Source: Ferruginibacter sp. (GTDB lineage Bacteria; Bacteroidota; Bacteroidia; Chitinophagales; Chitinophagaceae). Taken from it: a DNA stretch of 64,000 bases. A program made the translations under genes and the position numbers. Below, piece after piece: positions 8,136 to 17,759 of the stretch (the stretch's first letter is position 1; every line of letters starts with the position of its first letter). The notes under the pieces are model-generated. The model searched no databases, had not been told where the DNA came from, and was given only the letters and a program-made list of their open reading frames with translations. The stretch is taken from NCBI GenBank assembly GCA_016786725.1, contig JAEUVU010000007.1:1-64000 (forward strand). Direction: 5' to 3'.

Positions 8136-10301
8136 ATGCAAAACAAGATCGCCCTGGCAATCATCATTGCTGCGTTGGTAATTTCATCATGTAATAATAA
8201 AGATTCAGAAATGACAAGAACTGCCTACAAATGGGCCGACAGTATTGCGGCGCCGCTTGCAGAAAAAAAACCCAGGGAACTGACCGCCCATGGCGATACC
8301 CGTATTGATAATTATTACTGGATGAATGATTATTTTAAAAAAGGGCCAGATAGCACCAGGGTTGTTGATTACCTCAAAGCAGAGAACGCTTACTATGATA
8401 CCATGATGAGCGGCACCAGAACGCTGCAGGAAAACCTGTACAATGAAATGAAAGCGAGAATTAAGGAAAAAGATGAAAGCGTACCGGTATTTAAGAACGG
8501 ATATTTTTATTACAGCCGGGTGGTAGAAGGCAAAGATTATTTTGTGTATTGCAGGAAGAAAGGCAGCCTGGATGCGAAAGAAGAAGTGCTGCTGGATGTG
8601 AATGCCATGGCCGAAGGGCACAATTATTTTTCGGCTACGGGCTTTGCGGTAAGTATGGATAACAAATTACTGGCTTATGGTATTGATATGCTCAGCAGGC
8701 GCCAGTACGATATTTTTATAAAAAACCTCGAGACCGGCGAAATTTATAAAGATAAAATACCAAACACAGAAGCAGACCCCGTTTGGGCAAATGATAACCA
8801 GACCCTGTTCTATACCTCAAAAAACCCGGTAACTCTTTTATCAGAAAAAATTAAAAGGCATAAGCTTGGCGCCGATGCAGCAACCGATAAAACCGTGTAT
8901 GAAGAAAAAGACCCGACTAATTATATCGGTGTAGCTAAAACAAAGTCAGACAAGTTTATTCTTATAGGCTCCAGTGCAACTCTTTCTTCTGAGTGCAGAT
9001 ACATTGATGCCAATAAACCCGAAGATGTATTTAAAGTTTTTCAACCCCGCATGAAAGACGTGTTGTATGATGTAGACCATGCCAATGATAAGTTTTATAT
9101 ACGCACCAACCTGAATGCAAAGAATTTTAAAGTGGTAACCTGCCCCGAAACAAAAACCGATTCATCAGCCTGGACAGACCTGGTGCCGCACAACGATAAA
9201 ATATTGATACAAGGCTTTGACCTGTTTAAAAATTTTATAGCAATATCTGAACGCAAAGATGGATTAACACAGGTACATATCCTCAACACCAAAGACAACA
9301 GCTCTCATTATCTGAAATTTGATGAGGCTGCTTATTTGGCCAGCATTGCTTATCTGCCCGATTACAACACGGATGTGATGCGGTATAATTACACATCACT
9401 TACAACACCCAATTCGGTTTATGATTACAATATGATTACCAAAGAGAAAAAACTGATGAAGCAGCAGGAAGTGATTGGCGGCTTTAAGCCATCTGACTAC
9501 GAAACAGAAAGGATAATGGCAACCGCTAAAGACGGAACAAAAATTCCAATATCTATCGTTTATAAAAAAGGATTTAAAAAAGATGGCAATGCTCCTTTAT
9601 TGTTATATGGTTATGGGTCTTATGGCTCCAGTATGGAAGCATCCTTCAGCAGTGTGCGTTTAAGTTTGCTGGATCGTGGTTTTGCTTATGCCATTGCACA
9701 CATACGTGGCGGACAGGAAATGGGGAGATACTGGTACGAAGACGGTAAGATGATGAAAAAGATAAACACCTTCACCGATTTTATTGACTGTGCTGAATTT
9801 TTGCTGGCCGGAAAATATACCAGTAAAGAACATTTATACACCATGGGTGGAAGTGCCGGAGGGCTATTGATGGGCGCTGTTGTTAACATGCGGCCCGATC
9901 TGTGGCATGGTGTAGTAGCACAGGTTCCATTTGTTGATGTAATAACAACTATGAGCGATCCTTCGATCCCTTTAACAACAAATGAATACGATGAGTGGGG
10001 CAACCCTGCCAATAAAGAAAATTATAGGTACATGAAATCGTACTCGCCATATGATAATGTAACCGCAAAAGCATATCCAAATATGCTGGTAACAACCGGC
10101 CTGCACGACAGCCAGGTGCAATATTTTGAACCGGCTAAATGGGTTGCCAAACTGCGTGAACTGAAAACAGACAAAAACAAACTGTTGTTATACACCAATA
10201 TGGAAGCCGGCCATGGCGGTGCAAGCGGAAGGTTTAAAGCATTAAAAGACCGGGCGAGGGAATATGCATTTTTGTTTGCGCTGGAAGGAATAACGAAATA
10301 A
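8136..10301 (+). CDS. Prolyl oligopeptidase family (S9A, oligopeptidase B-like) lipoprotein
   Basis: 721 residues. The lipobox LVISSC near residue 19 indicates a lipid-anchored envelope protein. An N-terminal seven-bladed propeller precedes the alpha/beta-hydrolase domain with GGSAGG (Ser573), HDSQVQY (Asp658) and EAGHGG (His693) as the catalytic triad. ERxxATAKDGTKIPISIVYK and REYAFLF are typical of oligopeptidase B, which cleaves short peptides after basic residues. Propeller filtering limits substrates to oligopeptides. The gene stands alone, 53 bp after the transglutaminase gene, and ends at a hairpin. Confidence 0.92.
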   Translation: MQNKIALAIIIAALVISSCNNKDSEMTRTAYKWADSIAAPLAEKKPRELTAHGDTRIDNYYWMNDYFKKGPDSTRVVDYLKAENAYYDTMMSGTRTLQENLYNEMKARIKEKDESVPVFKNGYFYYSRVVEGKDYFVYCRKKGSLDAKEEVLLDVNAMAEGHNYFSATGFAVSMDNKLLAYGIDMLSRRQYDIFIKNLETGEIYKDKIPNTEADPVWANDNQTLFYTSKNPVTLLSEKIKRHKLGADAATDKTVYEEKDPTNYIGVAKTKSDKFILIGSSATLSSECRYIDANKPEDVFKVFQPRMKDVLYDVDHANDKFYIRTNLNAKNFKVVTCPETKTDSSAWTDLVPHNDKILIQGFDLFKNFIAISERKDGLTQVHILNTKDNSSHYLKFDEAAYLASIAYLPDYNTDVMRYNYTSLTTPNSVYDYNMITKEKKLMKQQEVIGGFKPSDYETERIMATAKDGTKIPISIVYKKGFKKDGNAPLLLYGYGSYGSSMEASFSSVRLSLLDRGFAYAIAHIRGGQEMGRYWYEDGKMMKKINTFTDFIDCAEFLLAGKYTSKEHLYTMGGSAGGLLMGAVVNMRPDLWHGVVAQVPFVDVITTMSDPSIPLTTNEYDEWGNPANKENYRYMKSYSPYDNVTAKAYPNMLVTTGLHDSQVQYFEPAKWVAKLRELKTDKNKLLLYTNMEAGHGGASGRFKALKDRAREYAFLFALEGITK

Positions 10302-10312
10302 TTTAAAAATCA

Positions 10313-10371
10313 AAAATCAAAAGTCAAAAGGCGAAACCATAAAAACGTTTTTAATTTTGACTTTTGATTTT
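10313..10371. terminator. Long AT-rich inverted repeat between convergent genes
   Basis: A 17-bp arm at 10313-10329 (AAAATCAAAAGTCAAAA) pairs exactly with 10355-10371 around a 25-nt loop. The AAAATCAAAAGTC words are repeated in tandem on both sides. It lies between the oligopeptidase (+) and the PfkB kinase (-) stops and is likely a bidirectional terminator. Confidence 0.5.
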
Positions 10372-10383
10372 TTGACTTCTTAT

Positions 10384-11307
10384 TTACACCAGGTCAATAT
10401 CAAAATTCACTAATTGTACAAACTCACTCAATCTTGTATCAATATCTTCTTTGGTAATTTCCTTCAGTCTTTCAGGCCCGAATTTTTCAACACAGAAACT
10501 GGCCATGGCGCTGCCCACAATAATAGCTGTTTTCATGTTTTCAAAACTGATGTCTTTTGTTTTGGCAAGATGGCCGATGAAACCTCCTGCAAAGGTATCG
10601 CCTGCACCCGTTGGGTCAAACACTTCTTCCAAAGGCAGTGCCGGTGCAAAGAAAACATGGCTTTCATGAAAAAGCAAAGCGCCATGCTCCCCTTTTTTTA
10701 TGATCAAAAATTTTGGGCCCATCTCCATAATTGATTTGGCGGCTTTTACTAAAGAAAGCTCCCCACTTAATTGCCTTGCTTCTGCATCATTCACCAGCAG
10801 TACATCTACTTTTTTCAGTACCTCTTTTAAACCGTCCATGGCAATATCCATCCAGAAGTTCATGGTATCCATCACGATCAGTTTGGGCCTGGTGGTTAAC
10901 TGGTTTATCACACTTAACTGAATTTCCGGGGCAAGATTGCCCAGTATTAAAAATTCAGCGCCCTGGTAACTTTCAGGTACAACAGGATTAAAATCTGCCA
11001 GCACATTCAGGTCGGTAACCAATGTATCCCGGCTGTTCATATCCAGGTGGTATTTGCCGCTCCAGAAAAATGATTTTTTGTCTTTTACAATTTCCACACC
11101 TTCCAATGACACACCACGTTTTGTCATTTCGTCCATTTCTTCCTGCGGAAAATCGTAACCCACAATGGATATTTGCTGAATGGGCGTTACAAAATTGCTT
11201 GCTGCATACGCAACATAAGTGCCCGATCCGCCCACTATCTGATCAACTTTTCCAAAAGGTGTTTCAATAGCATCAAAAGCCATGGTACCAACGCATATTA
11301 CTGACAT
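10384..11307 (-). CDS. PfkB family carbohydrate/nucleoside kinase
   Basis: 307 residues with the ribokinase fold. The C-terminal signature DPTGAGDTFAGGF supplies the catalytic Asp and the anion hole; the N-terminal GGSGTYVAYAASNF is the sugar-binding PfkB motif 1. It transfers phosphate from ATP to a sugar or nucleoside hydroxyl. The substrate cannot be read from the sequence. Similar Bacteroidota proteins are single-copy and commonly called PfkB family kinases. Start ATG at 11307; convergent with the oligopeptidase. Confidence 0.88.
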   Translation of the reverse strand: MSVICVGTMAFDAIETPFGKVDQIVGGSGTYVAYAASNFVTPIQQISIVGYDFPQEEMDEMTKRGVSLEGVEIVKDKKSFFWSGKYHLDMNSRDTLVTDLNVLADFNPVVPESYQGAEFLILGNLAPEIQLSVINQLTTRPKLIVMDTMNFWMDIAMDGLKEVLKKVDVLLVNDAEARQLSGELSLVKAAKSIMEMGPKFLIIKKGEHGALLFHESHVFFAPALPLEEVFDPTGAGDTFAGGFIGHLAKTKDISFENMKTAIIVGSAMASFCVEKFGPERLKEITKEDIDTRLSEFVQLVNFDIDLV

Positions 11308-11392
11308 AGTAATTTAATATTTATGATTTAATATTTAATAATTTTGACCGGCACAAAAGTAATGGTTTGCTGAGTGTTTTAATCAAAAAATT

Positions 11393-12004
11393 ATGCTGAT
11401 ACAGATACACCCGCAAAATCCTCAACCCCGTTTAATAAAGCAGGTGGCAGAATGCCTGAAAGATGGAGGCGTAATCATTTATCCTACTGATACCATTTAT
11501 GGTTTGGGTTGCGATATCAACCAGCACAAAGCCATTGAACGTGTATGCAAAATAAAAAATGTAGATCCGCAGAAAGCACAACTTTCATTTATCTGCCGTG
11601 ATCTCAGCCATTTAAGTGATTACACAAAGGCAATTGATACCCCGCTTTACCGCATGCTTAAAAGTTACTTACCAGGCCCGTACACATTTATATTGCCCGC
11701 CAGTAAAGAGGTGCCTAAAATACTGCAGAGTAAAAAAGCAACCATCGGGCTGAGGGTTCCTGATAATATTATTTGTCAGCATATACTTGAAGAACTGGGA
11801 AATCCAATTCTCAGTGCATCGCTGCCAGGCGAGATGGTAGAAGAATATACCGACCCCGAAGTGATGTATGAAAAATTTGGCGACAAGGTTGACTTTGTAA
11901 TTGATGGCGGTATCGGAAATATGATACCTTCAACCGTAGTAGATTGTACAACCGGTGAATGGACCATCATCAGGCAGGGGAAGGGAGAATTTATTTTTGA
12001 ATAG
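11393..12004 (+). CDS. tsaC: L-threonylcarbamoyladenylate synthase (Sua5/YciO/YrdC family)
   Basis: 203 residues, a single YrdC domain. GGVIIYPTDTIYGLGCD, PGPYTFILPASKEVP and TIGLRVPDN are conserved family blocks. It makes threonylcarbamoyl-AMP from threonine, bicarbonate and ATP for the t6A37 modification of tRNAs decoding ANN codons. YciO paralogues share this size, so the assignment to TsaC rather than YciO is inferred. Tail-to-tail with rnhB, with only 4 bp between the two stops. Confidence 0.85.
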   Translation: MLIQIHPQNPQPRLIKQVAECLKDGGVIIYPTDTIYGLGCDINQHKAIERVCKIKNVDPQKAQLSFICRDLSHLSDYTKAIDTPLYRMLKSYLPGPYTFILPASKEVPKILQSKKATIGLRVPDNIICQHILEELGNPILSASLPGEMVEEYTDPEVMYEKFGDKVDFVIDGGIGNMIPSTVVDCTTGEWTIIRQGKGEFIFE

Positions 12005-12008
12005 GGGA

Positions 12009-12608
12009 TTATTCAAACAAAAGAGCCTCTGCAGGCTGAATATTAAAACTCTTGCGGTGATAGCTGCAAAGCCCGAATTTTTCAATGGCTTTGCGGTGTG
12101 TGGCGGTTCCGTATCCTTTATTCTTATCCCAGCCATAGTGCGGAAATGAAGCATGTAAGTTTTGCATAAACTCATCCCGGTAAGTTTTTGCTAAAATACT
12201 GGCAGCTGCAATGGATGCAAATTTTCCATCGCCCTTAACAATACATTGATGCGGAATGCTTTTGTAAGTTCTGAAACGGTTCCCATCTATCAATAAAAAC
12301 TCCGGTGTTGTTCGCAACTGTTCAATACAAAGATGCATGGCAGTAAAACTCGCCTGCAGGATATTGATCCTGTCAATGGTTTCATGATCTACCGATGCTA
12401 CAGAAAAACAGATGCTCTCTTTTTCAATCACAGGCCTTAACTGTACTCTTTGTTTTTCATTTAATTTTTTGCTGTCGTTTAACAATGGGTGGTGAAAATC
12501 TTTGGGCAGGATAACGGCTGCTGCAAAAACAGGCCCGGCATAACAGCCACGGCCTGCCTCATCAAGGCCTGCCTCTACCAAAGCGCTATGTAAAAAAGGT
12601 GATAACAT
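12009..12608 (-). CDS. rnhB: Ribonuclease HII
   Basis: 199 residues. [19 protein letters not shown] contains the Asp-Glu-Ala-Gly-Arg-Gly active-site motif, and LLIDGNR and [10 protein letters not shown] carry the remaining acidic residues. It nicks 5' of ribonucleotides in DNA and removes RNA primers. Start set to ATG at 12608; the longer frame starts with a TTG at 12620. Confidence 0.93.
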   Translation of the reverse strand: MLSPFLHSALVEAGLDEAGRGCYAGPVFAAAVILPKDFHHPLLNDSKKLNEKQRVQLRPVIEKESICFSVASVDHETIDRINILQASFTAMHLCIEQLRTTPEFLLIDGNRFRTYKSIPHQCIVKGDGKFASIAAASILAKTYRDEFMQNLHASFPHYGWDKNKGYGTATHRKAIEKFGLCSYHRKSFNIQPAEALLFE

Positions 12609-12677
12609 CTGGCTGAACAAATATCATACAAAAGCATAAAAAAGTAATTCATTTTATGTTAACAGCTTTTGCTGATG

Positions 12678-12685
12678 TAAATTTG
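12678..12685 (+). promoter_or_regulatory. -7 element very close to the ctaA start codon
   Basis: TAAATTTG is a full match to TAnnTTTG and ends only 7 bp before the ATG at 12693, so transcription from it would give an almost leaderless mRNA. No good TTG was seen at the -33 position. Confidence 0.3.
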
Positions 12686-12692
12686 CGTTACA

Positions 12693-13763
12693 ATGGATAC
12701 GCTGCAACAACAACGCTCTCAGCGCCAGATAGCTTACTGGCTTTTAACCGGCGTAATTATGATCATCATACAGGTTTTGCTGGGCGGCATTACCCGCTTA
12801 ACAGAATCGGGCCTTTCTATAACAGAGTGGAAACCGATAACCGGTACCCTGCCCCCCATGAATGATGTGGCCTGGCAGGCAGAGTTTGATAAATATAAAG
12901 TGACTGACCAGTTTAAATATGTTCACCAGGATTTTACTTTATCTGAGTTTAAATTTATTTTCTTTTGGGAATGGTTTCACCGCACCTGGGCCAGGCTGAT
13001 GGGGGTAGTTTTTTTAATTGGCTTTGTTTATTTTATTGCAACAAAAAAGTTTGAAAAGCGGATGATCAAACCGATGGTCATTCTTTTTATTTTAGGAGGC
13101 CTGCAGGGTTATATAGGCTGGTTTATGGTGGCCAGCGGCTTGGTGCCCGAAAAATATTTTGTAGGGCATGTTGAACTGGCAACCCATTTTATTGCTGCCC
13201 TGGGATTGCTTTGTTACACATTGTGGTTTGCTTTGAGCCTGCTGGTTACAGAACATCAGAAAGTGAACGACACAAAACTGAAAAATCTCTTACTGTTTAT
13301 TCTTACAGTTTTATTCCTGCAGTTAATTTACGGTGCTTTTCTTGCCGGGTTACGTGCAGCGATCACAGCGCCAACCTGGCCGGATATCAATGGCAGCATC
13401 ATCCCGGCGGATATGGCCGAACTTTCTCCCTTTGCAAAAAACCTGGTTGCTAATCCGATCATGATTCACTTCATTCATCGTGGCCTGGCTTACCTGCTGC
13501 TGTTGCTTATCGGTTTGTGGTGGTTTAAGTCTAAACCGGTTGCAAACAATAAACTGTTCAACAGGCTGCGTATGGCATTGGTGTTGCTGGTACTGCTGCA
13601 GGCTGTGCTGGGCATCTCAACAGTTTTAAATGCGACTTATCCCAACAGGCTGGTAATGCTGGGCGTATCGCACCAGTTTGTGGCAATGATATTACTGATG
13701 GTAATGGTAGCCCTGCTTTTTATTGTAAAGAAAAAGGAGCGGTATAATTTGCAGGGAGTATAA
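12693..13763 (+). CDS. ctaA: Heme A synthase (COX15/CtaA family)
   Basis: 356 residues with eight predicted membrane segments. LGGITRLTESGLSITEWKPITGTLPP, FEWFHRTWARLMG (as FFWEWFHRTWARLMG) and the C-terminal HFIHRGLAYLL and GVSHQFVAMI carry the heme-ligating histidines of the COX15 type. The enzyme oxidises the C8 methyl of heme O to make heme A for aa3-type cytochrome oxidases. The COX15-like arrangement with a tryptophan-rich N-terminal loop is typical for Bacteroidota. The heme O synthase ctaB is not adjacent. Confidence 0.93.
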   Translation: MDTLQQQRSQRQIAYWLLTGVIMIIIQVLLGGITRLTESGLSITEWKPITGTLPPMNDVAWQAEFDKYKVTDQFKYVHQDFTLSEFKFIFFWEWFHRTWARLMGVVFLIGFVYFIATKKFEKRMIKPMVILFILGGLQGYIGWFMVASGLVPEKYFVGHVELATHFIAALGLLCYTLWFALSLLVTEHQKVNDTKLKNLLLFILTVLFLQLIYGAFLAGLRAAITAPTWPDINGSIIPADMAELSPFAKNLVANPIMIHFIHRGLAYLLLLLIGLWWFKSKPVANNKLFNRLRMALVLLVLLQAVLGISTVLNATYPNRLVMLGVSHQFVAMILLMVMVALLFIVKKKERYNLQGV

Positions 13764-13816
13764 CAGGCTTTTGCCCGATGGTTGTTTATGTTGTAATTTT
13801 AGGCAACAGCCATTTC

Positions 13817-16033
13817 ATGAAGCAAGTACTGAGAAATATCTACTATTTTTTTCCTGTCCAGCTTTTTATACTTCATTTCAGAAAATTTCAGGTGTTGCTG
13901 ATATTCTGGTATGTATTGGGCAGCACCATCAACAGCGGCTTTATGAAAAGTTTTGGCGCTGATGCCCTTTTCTTTTCGCCTGAGTACCTGGGTGATGTAA
14001 ATGCACTGAGCGCTGCTATAGTTGGTATTGCGCTGGGTGTTTTTTTCATGAGCTGGAATATTACCACCTTTATTTTGCACAGCAAGCGCTGCAGGTTTCT
14101 GGCAACCACAACAAAGCCATTTTTAAAATACTGTATCAACAACGCATTGCTGCCTTTGCTTTTTCTTGTTTTTTATTTTTATAAACTTGCCCGTTTCGAT
14201 TCGCAGAAGGAATTAATGAGTACGGGTGAAACCGCCCTTTTGATTTCCGGTATAACAGGCGGTATTATTTTAATAGTGGCCATTTCATTTGCTTATTTTT
14301 TTGGTGCAGAAAGAAGGATTCAGCGGACCATTGCACCCATCATGGATTCGGCACAGCATTTTAATGCTAATTTTTATTCGGCCCATAATGAGCCTGAGAT
14401 GCCGGGTTTAAAAATAAGCGGTTACCTGGCAAATGGGTTCAGCATAAAAAAGCCAAGAAATGTATCGCATTACAATCAGACATTTCTTGATACTGTATTC
14501 AAACGGCATCATCTTTCCGGCATCCTGGGTATTGCATTATCGTTTATTTTTTTAATTGTGGTGGGCTTTTTTATGGACAGCCCTTTTTTTGAAGCGCCTG
14601 CCGCTGCCAGCATACTTATTTTTTTTGCAAGCATGATGGCTGTAATTGGAGCTCTCTCATACTTTTTGCAGAGCTGGAGCCTGCCGGTTTTTATCCTGTT
14701 TATGCTGTTTATTGACGTGCTGTATAAAAATGAAATAATTGACAACCGGAATAAAGCATACGGCCTTAATTACAGCAATACAAAAGAGCGGCCCGGTTAT
14801 AATAAAACGGCATTGCAAAGCCTGTGTACACCAGAAAAAATTGCAGCGGATAAAAATAATATGCTGCAGGTATTAACCAACTGGAAAAACAAACAGGCCG
14901 AAGAAAAACCGGTAATGATCTTTATCAATGTAAGCGGCGGCGGCCTGCGCAGCGGCACATTTGTAATGAATACGCTGCAAAAACTGGACAGCGCTGTCGG
15001 GGGCAGGCTGATGCCCCATACCATGATGATAACAGGCGCCAGCGGGGGTATGCTGGCGGCCACTTATTACCGGGAGTTGTATTTACGCAAACAAAAAGAC
15101 AGTTTAATTAATTTATACAGTACGGCCTATTCAGACGATATAGCTGAAGACCTGCTGAACCCGCTTTTTTCTTCCATGGTTTCAAGGGATATTTTTTCTC
15201 CGGCACAAAAATTTACCGTAGGTAATTTCAAATATGTGAAAGACAGGGGATATGCATTTGAACAAAAACTCAACCGGAACAGCGGCAACATACTGGATAA
15301 GCAACTGAAAGATTACAGCCATGCAGAAAGATCGGCTGCCGCTCCGCTGATGATATTTAATTCAACCATCAACAGGGATGGAAGGAGAATGATGATAAGC
15401 ACACAGCCCATCAGTTTTATGATGAAGCCTTTAATTTCAGCCAATGATACAGAAGCAAGCCCTGATGCAGTAGATTTTGCAGCTATGTTTGCAAGGCAGG
15501 AACCTTTAAACATAAGACTGCTTACCGCTATGCGGATGAATGCGAGCTTTCCGTATGTTTTGCCAAATGTTTGGCTGCCTACCAAACCGGTAATTGATGT
15601 GATGGATGCCGGCCTCAGGGATAATTACGGCCAGGATAATACACTCAGGTTCATCGAAAATTTCAGAGACTGGCTGAAAGCAAACACAAGTAATATCATT
15701 ATACTGCAGATACGTGACCGAAGCCAGGATAACTGGCAGGAGCCTTTTGAAACTGGAGCAGTAACCGATTTTTTAATAAAGCCCGGCACTATGCTGCAGC
15801 ACAACTGGTATAAACTGCAGAACTATGCCGGTACAGACCAGTTCAGCTACCTGCAGCATGGATTTGATTCAGCATTGCAGCGCATCCTGTTTATGTACGT
15901 ACCGGAAACAGATGAAAAGGGTGCGGCGCTTAATTTTCATTTAACGGCAAGAGAAAAAAAAGGAATCAGGGAATCTTTCAACAGTGCATATAACCAGGCT
16001 TCTTTACAAAAAATAAAAATGCTGCTGAAGTAG
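13817..16033 (+). CDS. Membrane-anchored patatin-like phospholipase
   Basis: 738 residues from the ATG at 13817 (MKQVLRNIYYFFPVQ); an ATG at 13778 would add 13 residues. The N-terminal ~310 residues contain about seven hydrophobic segments. The C-terminal half is a patatin/cPLA2-like acyl hydrolase: NVSGGGLRSG (oxyanion hole), GASGGMLAA (nucleophile Ser in GxSGG) and MDAGLRDNYGQ (catalytic Asp of the DG/DAG motif). Function inferred: a membrane lipid or acyl-ester hydrolase acting on the inner membrane. It follows ctaA by about 50 bp and may be co-transcribed. Confidence 0.82.
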   Translation: MKQVLRNIYYFFPVQLFILHFRKFQVLLIFWYVLGSTINSGFMKSFGADALFFSPEYLGDVNALSAAIVGIALGVFFMSWNITTFILHSKRCRFLATTTKPFLKYCINNALLPLLFLVFYFYKLARFDSQKELMSTGETALLISGITGGIILIVAISFAYFFGAERRIQRTIAPIMDSAQHFNANFYSAHNEPEMPGLKISGYLANGFSIKKPRNVSHYNQTFLDTVFKRHHLSGILGIALSFIFLIVVGFFMDSPFFEAPAAASILIFFASMMAVIGALSYFLQSWSLPVFILFMLFIDVLYKNEIIDNRNKAYGLNYSNTKERPGYNKTALQSLCTPEKIAADKNNMLQVLTNWKNKQAEEKPVMIFINVSGGGLRSGTFVMNTLQKLDSAVGGRLMPHTMMITGASGGMLAATYYRELYLRKQKDSLINLYSTAYSDDIAEDLLNPLFSSMVSRDIFSPAQKFTVGNFKYVKDRGYAFEQKLNRNSGNILDKQLKDYSHAERSAAAPLMIFNSTINRDGRRMMISTQPISFMMKPLISANDTEASPDAVDFAAMFARQEPLNIRLLTAMRMNASFPYVLPNVWLPTKPVIDVMDAGLRDNYGQDNTLRFIENFRDWLKANTSNIIILQIRDRSQDNWQEPFETGAVTDFLIKPGTMLQHNWYKLQNYAGTDQFSYLQHGFDSALQRILFMYVPETDEKGAALNFHLTAREKKGIRESFNSAYNQASLQKIKMLLK

Positions 16034-16113
16034 CTGTTTAATTGACAAGCAATCATAGGCCACTTGATTTTGAAGAGAAATGGTATATTTAAAAATACAT
16101 TTTAATCTAATAA

Positions 16114-17016
16114 ATGAAGTTACCTCATCCAATACCATATCAGGGAAGCAAACGGAATTTAGCTGACCAGATTTTGCGATTTTTTCCTGAACATTTTGGC
16201 AGGCTTATTGAGCCATTTGCAGGTTCGGCTGCAATAACAATTGCATCTGCTTACTATTTCAAAGCAAACAGTTTTATAATAAACGACATCAACGAACCTT
16301 TGATAAATCTTTGGAACACTATTATAAATAATCCAAAATCAATCATTAAATCTTACCATGACATTTGGCATGGACAACACGGAAATGAAGAAGAGTATTA
16401 TTATCAAATCCGTGACCGCTTCAATGAAACCAAACAGCCTGAATATTTATTATTTCTTTTAGCTAAATGCGTAAAAGCTGCTGTACGTTACAATGCACAG
16501 GGGGGCTTCAACCAAAGCCCGGATAAAAGACGGTTAGGAAGAAACCCTGCTGCAATGAGAGATGACATTTTAAGAGTTTCCCAATTATTAAAGGGTAAAA
16601 CTCAACTTCATTCTGATGATTACAAGACTGTTATTGACCTTGCAACATCAGACGAATTAGTTTACATGGACCCACCCTACCAGGGAACAGGAGTAAATGG
16701 CGGTTTCAATTATGCCGGCAATATTGAGTTTGACAACTTCGTACTTTCACTTTTTGAACTTAATTATAATAATGTTCCTTACATTTTAAGTTATGACGGA
16801 CGTACAGGAGATAAAACCTATGGAAATCCCTTACCCGAAAAATTGAATCTCACAAAAATTGAAATAAATGCCGGACGTTCTTCTCAGGCAACTCTTTTAA
16901 GCAGAAGCGAAATAACATATGAAGCTGTTTATTTATCACCGGCATTAATTTCAAAAATTGACTTGCAGAAAGTTAGCCACAACAAAATTCATCAAACAGA
17001 ACTTTTTGCTAAATAA
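16114..17016 (+). CDS. DNA adenine N6-methyltransferase (D12 class), restriction-modification
   Basis: 300 residues. PYQGSKRNLADQI at the N terminus and LIEPFAGSAAI form the SAM-binding motifs (X and I), and YMDPPYQGTG is the catalytic DPPY motif IV of the alpha-class (Dam-like) enzymes. Methylates adenine in a short recognition sequence that cannot be deduced here. The stop codon shares one base with the ATG of the next gene (TAATG), an HNH nuclease, so the pair is a type II restriction-modification unit. The unit is visibly more AT-rich than its neighbours, consistent with transfer. Confidence 0.9.
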   Translation: MKLPHPIPYQGSKRNLADQILRFFPEHFGRLIEPFAGSAAITIASAYYFKANSFIINDINEPLINLWNTIINNPKSIIKSYHDIWHGQHGNEEEYYYQIRDRFNETKQPEYLLFLLAKCVKAAVRYNAQGGFNQSPDKRRLGRNPAAMRDDILRVSQLLKGKTQLHSDDYKTVIDLATSDELVYMDPPYQGTGVNGGFNYAGNIEFDNFVLSLFELNYNNVPYILSYDGRTGDKTYGNPLPEKLNLTKIEINAGRSSQATLLSRSEITYEAVYLSPALISKIDLQKVSHNKIHQTELFAK

Positions 17017-17756
17017 TGGCTGAAAAGAAAGCAAAATACCCTAAAGAATTTCTTGAGCATATTAAATTAGTTACCAACAAACGGGCGAAAGTTGTTATTG
17101 ACCACATTCTTCAACATGGCTTTATTACCACTGACGATTTACAAACAAAGTATGGCTACATCCATGCTCCAAGAGCTGCAATGGATGTGAAGGATTCAGG
17201 AATTCCTCTTGAAACTTTTAAAGTAATATCGAACATCTCAGGAAGACAAATCGGCGCTTACAGGTTTGGTGACATAACACAAATTCAAACCAAACGTGTT
17301 GCAGGTAGAATTGCATTCTCAAAAAAATTCAAAAAAGAACTTTACGATTTAAGTAAAGGGAAATGTATGATTTGTAATGGGCATTTTGAAGAACGGTATT
17401 TACAAGTTGATCATAGAGTTCCTTATGAAGTTAGCGGAGATATTGATGTTGTAAGAAGCGTAGGGGGCTTTATGCTTTTATGTGGTTAATGTAATAGGGC
17501 CAAGTCATGGAGTTGCGAACATTGCGACAATTGGAAAACTTCAAAGAAGCCACCAGTTTGTATGCAATGTTATTGGGGAAATCCTGAAAATTACAATCAT
17601 ATTGCTATGGAGCAAATAAGGCGGCTTGACTTGCAATGGGATGGCGATGAAACAAAATATTATGATGCTTTAAAAATTATTGCAGAAAGTAGTAAAATTG
17701 AACTTCCGGTATTTATCAAGCAAATGATTGTAAAAAGAACAAAGCATAAGTCATAA
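17016..17756 (+). pseudogene. HNH restriction endonuclease gene interrupted by an in-frame stop
   Basis: Codons 1-157 read through an HNH core (KCMICNGHF, LQVDHRVPYE) to LLCG, then TAA at 17487-17489. The same frame continues without another stop to 17756: CNRAKSWSCEHCDNW, PPVCMQCYWGNPENY and a C-terminal helical part (total would be 246 residues). The stop falls between the Gly and Cys of the second zinc knuckle (expected CGxC), where a Ser codon TCA would differ by one base. The truncated product would lose zinc binding and the catalytic C-terminal part of HNH. Either a true nonsense mutation with an orphan methylase left behind, a sequencing error, or stop-codon readthrough. Confidence 0.85.
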
Positions 17757-17759
17757 CTT

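Noticed and set aside
17562..17756. Separate 64-residue gene after the HNH frame
   Set aside because: It is in the same frame as the HNH gene with conserved zinc-knuckle residues before it; better explained as the interrupted 3' part.
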